From Klebsiella pneumoniae (lineage in GTDB: Bacteria > Pseudomonadota > Gammaproteobacteria > Ga0077536), in contig CAMCBY010000190.1 of assembly GCA_945873015.1 (NCBI GenBank), positions 1-7,658 of the forward strand: DNA of 7,658 nt. The letters run 5' to 3'. Shown piece after piece: positions 6,714 through 7,658 of this stretch (the first letter of the stretch is position 1; the number at the start of each line of letters is the position of its first letter). A program made the translations under genes and the position numbers. Below the pieces are notes generated by a model. The model did not search any database, had not been told where the DNA came from, and was given only the letters and a program-made list of their open reading frames with translations.

Positions 6714-6753
6714 GCCGTTGCTCCCTACCCATGAGAGTAGGTACGCGGCGCGC
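6710..6753 (+). terminator. Nested G+C-rich hairpin after fccB (terminator-like, no T tract)
   Basis: GCGCGCCG (6710-6717) pairs perfectly with CGGCGCGC (6746-6753). Inside, CCTAC (6724-6728) pairs with GTAGG (6737-6741). It begins 17 nt after the fccB stop, where an operon-ending hairpin is expected. No run of T follows, so it may act as a 3'-end stabiliser or a partial terminator rather than a full intrinsic terminator. Confidence 0.5.
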
Positions 6754-6795
6754 TCGCTCTGTGCGCATCGCCGTGCATAAAATCTGCGCTTCGAG

Positions 6796-6844
6796 CAGTG
6801 CCCCAATGCGGCGGCACTGACCTGCCGACCGCCATGGCGCGGTC
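6796..6844 (+). promoter_or_regulatory. Two leader hairpins before the redoxin start
   Basis: Hairpin A: CAGTGCC (6796-6802) with GGCACTG (6813-6819), seven perfect pairs; CC/GG can stack inside past a bulged C. Hairpin B: GACCGC (6827-6832) with GCGGTC (6839-6844), six perfect pairs, loop CATGGC. Hairpin B ends at the base immediately before the AAGGAG ribosome site (6845-6850), so it could affect ribosome access. The structures are seen in sequence; any regulation is inference. Confidence 0.4.
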
Positions 6845-6858
6845 AAGGAGCGAGGGCG

Positions 6859-7658
6859 ATGATTACCGTACTGAACGAGGGCGGGCAGCTTGAACTGGAC
6901 CGAAGCCAGGCCCGTGCCGAGGGCGACGCGCTGTGGCTGAGTGATAAAACCGTCACCGCCGTCAGTGGCTGGACCCTCAAGCCCGAAGGGCTATGTCAGG
7001 GCGACATCTGTGTGCCGGTGCCACGCCAGGATGCCGCGCACTTCGTCGCCGACGGACAGACCAATATCGCGGCCTTCTGGCGCCTGCTCGGCCGTCCCGT
7101 ATTACACGACGACAGCGGTGCTCATTGGCTGCTTGGTGCCTCTGCGGGTGAACGCGCCGCCACACTTGCCAGCCTCACTGCGCCCGATTTCGAACTGCCT
7201 GATATTGACGGCCAGTTGCATCGTCTGTCGGACTATCGCGGCCAACGCGTCTTTCTCACTACCTGGTCCAGTTGGTGAGGCTGCCGTCTTGACCTGTCCG
7301 TGTGGCAGGCCTTGTACGAAGACATGCGCGAGCACAATTTTGTGGTTATCGCCGTAGCAGAAGAATCACGCGGCGCCGAGACCGCCAGGCAATGGATAGA
7401 CCTCGCTCAGCCGAGCTACCCGGTGCTGATCGACACCGAACACCGTGTGGCCGATCTCTACAACATGGTGAACGTGCCGCAGGCGGTGTGGATAGATGAA
7501 CACGGCCATATCGTGCGACCGGCGGAGACGGCCGGCTCGCATGATGCATGGCGCGCGCGCAATCGCGCCGACGGCACCATTGCGGACTCTGCACTCGCCT
7601 TAGGTGAGCAGGCCAAACGGGCCTATAGCGACGCGGTGCGTGACTGGGCCATGTATGG
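6859..7658 (+). CDS. Redoxin-domain (TlpA/AhpC-TSA-like) selenoprotein with in-frame TGA (Sec140), 3' end beyond window
   Basis: A thioredoxin-fold protein read through an in-frame TGA at 7276-7278. Residues 1-105 form an N-terminal region with a Cys pair in GLCQGDICVPVP (C46, C51). The redoxin domain starts at about 107 with APDFELPDIDGQLHRLSDYRG, then VFLTTWSSW, residue 140 = TGA, then GCRLDLSVWQALYEDM. The downstream frame continues the fold: NFVVIAVAEESRGAETARQW, PVLIDTEHRVADLYNMV, and the cis-proline loop NVPQAVWIDEHGHIV (P207). It stays open to the window end (266 codons visible). The TGA occupies the catalytic cysteine position of W-C-G-C-R family members, so selenocysteine is the natural reading. 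There is no signal peptide, so it is probably a cytoplasmic thiol/peroxide redox enzyme. The ATG has AAGGAG (6845-6850) at 8 nt. A termination-based call would give a false 139-residue gene ending at 7278. Alternatives: a point nonsense mutation of a cysteine codon, or a sequencing error. Sec genes (selA, selB, selC, selD) are not in view. Confidence 0.85.
7276..7278 (+). other. Selenocysteine-recoded TGA codon
   Basis: In-frame TGA between TGG (Trp139) and GGC-TGC (Gly141-Cys142) of the redoxin gene. Coding similarity to the thioredoxin fold is continuous on both sides. TGA ends yghU, the SnoaL-like gene, fccA and fccB in the same window, so the codon is not reassigned genome-wide. Confidence 0.8.
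7286..7323 (+). promoter_or_regulatory. Candidate bacterial SECIS element
   Basis: The core hairpin is at 7293-7309: CCUG (7293-7296) pairs with CAGG (7306-7309), U7297 is bulged, CC (7298-7299) pairs with GG (7304-7305), and the loop is GUGU (7300-7303). The loop begins 21 nt after the UGA and starts with G. These features agree with the bSECIS pattern known from E. coli fdhF (bulged U, short upper stem, G in the loop, loop roughly 16-37 nt from UGA), which SelB recognises. A lower stem GUCUU (7286-7290) with AAGAC (7319-7323) can close it. A competing fold pairs 7279-7285 with 7304-7311 (one bulge), so the active structure is not certain. Confidence 0.6.

Noticed and set aside
6778..6783. 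TAAAAT as a -10 element for the selenoprotein gene
   Set aside because: No acceptable -35 hexamer 16-18 nt upstream (CGCTCT or similar); a single A/T-rich hexamer is too little to call a promoter, so it is only mentioned in the leader finding.
5946..6806. A 286-codon open frame on the minus strand, antisense to fccB
   Set aside because: fccB motifs and cysteines are unambiguous on the plus strand; the antisense translation has no recognisable domain.
7276..7278. Plain nonsense mutation or frameshift making the redoxin a pseudogene
   Set aside because: Both sides stay in the same frame with no further stops, the codon sits exactly at the catalytic cysteine, and a bSECIS-like hairpin follows. 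It remains the main alternative until selB/selC are checked.

Overview
The window is about 60% G+C, with tightly packed genes carrying clear Shine-Dalgarno sites. The gene content (LemA lipoprotein, YghU-type glutathione transferase, OmpP1/FadL-type porin, Tat-exported flavocytochrome c sulfide dehydrogenase) and the REP-type palindromes with a GTAG head point to a proteobacterium, most likely a gammaproteobacterium with some sulfide-oxidising capacity. Genus or family cannot be fixed from this sequence.

Layout. (1) 1-586, minus strand: 5' part of a LemA-family lipoprotein gene that leaves the window. (2) 587-1023: a gene-free stretch with at least four REP-like palindromes in mirrored orientation. 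(3) 1024-2715, minus strand: a two-gene unit, yghU then a short-chain dehydrogenase/reductase, with a plausible promoter upstream of yghU. (4) 2912-4228, plus strand: a FadL-family outer-membrane channel transcribed divergently from yghU, followed by a small SnoaL/NTF2-like gene (4328-4699). (5) 4700-5045: gene-free, with a strong 10-bp hairpin. (6) 5046-6692: fccA-fccB, a monoheme cytochrome c and the sulfide-dehydrogenase flavoprotein, 17 nt apart in one transcription unit. (7) 6693-6858: a spacer with three successive hairpins. (8) 6859-7658 and beyond: a redoxin (TlpA/AhpC-TSA-like) gene interrupted by an in-frame TGA exactly where the active-site cysteine should be.

The central result is item 8. 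An ordinary gene call would end at 7278 and give a truncated 139-residue protein. The same frame stays open to the window end (a further 126 residues) and encodes the rest of a thioredoxin fold, with a Trp-Sec-Gly-Cys-Arg active site and a Val-Pro-Gln cis-proline loop. A compact hairpin with a bulged U and a G-first apical loop starts 14 nt after the TGA, with the loop 21 nt after it, as expected for a bacterial SECIS element. TGA is the ordinary stop of four other genes here, so recoding would be local. I read this as a selenocysteine-containing redox protein.

FccAB probably oxidises sulfide in the periplasm and passes electrons to cytochrome c. The redoxin has no export signal and would act in the cytoplasm. 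It is downstream of fccB in the same direction, but hairpins lie between them and co-transcription is uncertain. YghU, the SDR and the SnoaL-like protein look like general thiol/small-molecule metabolism genes with no evident shared pathway.
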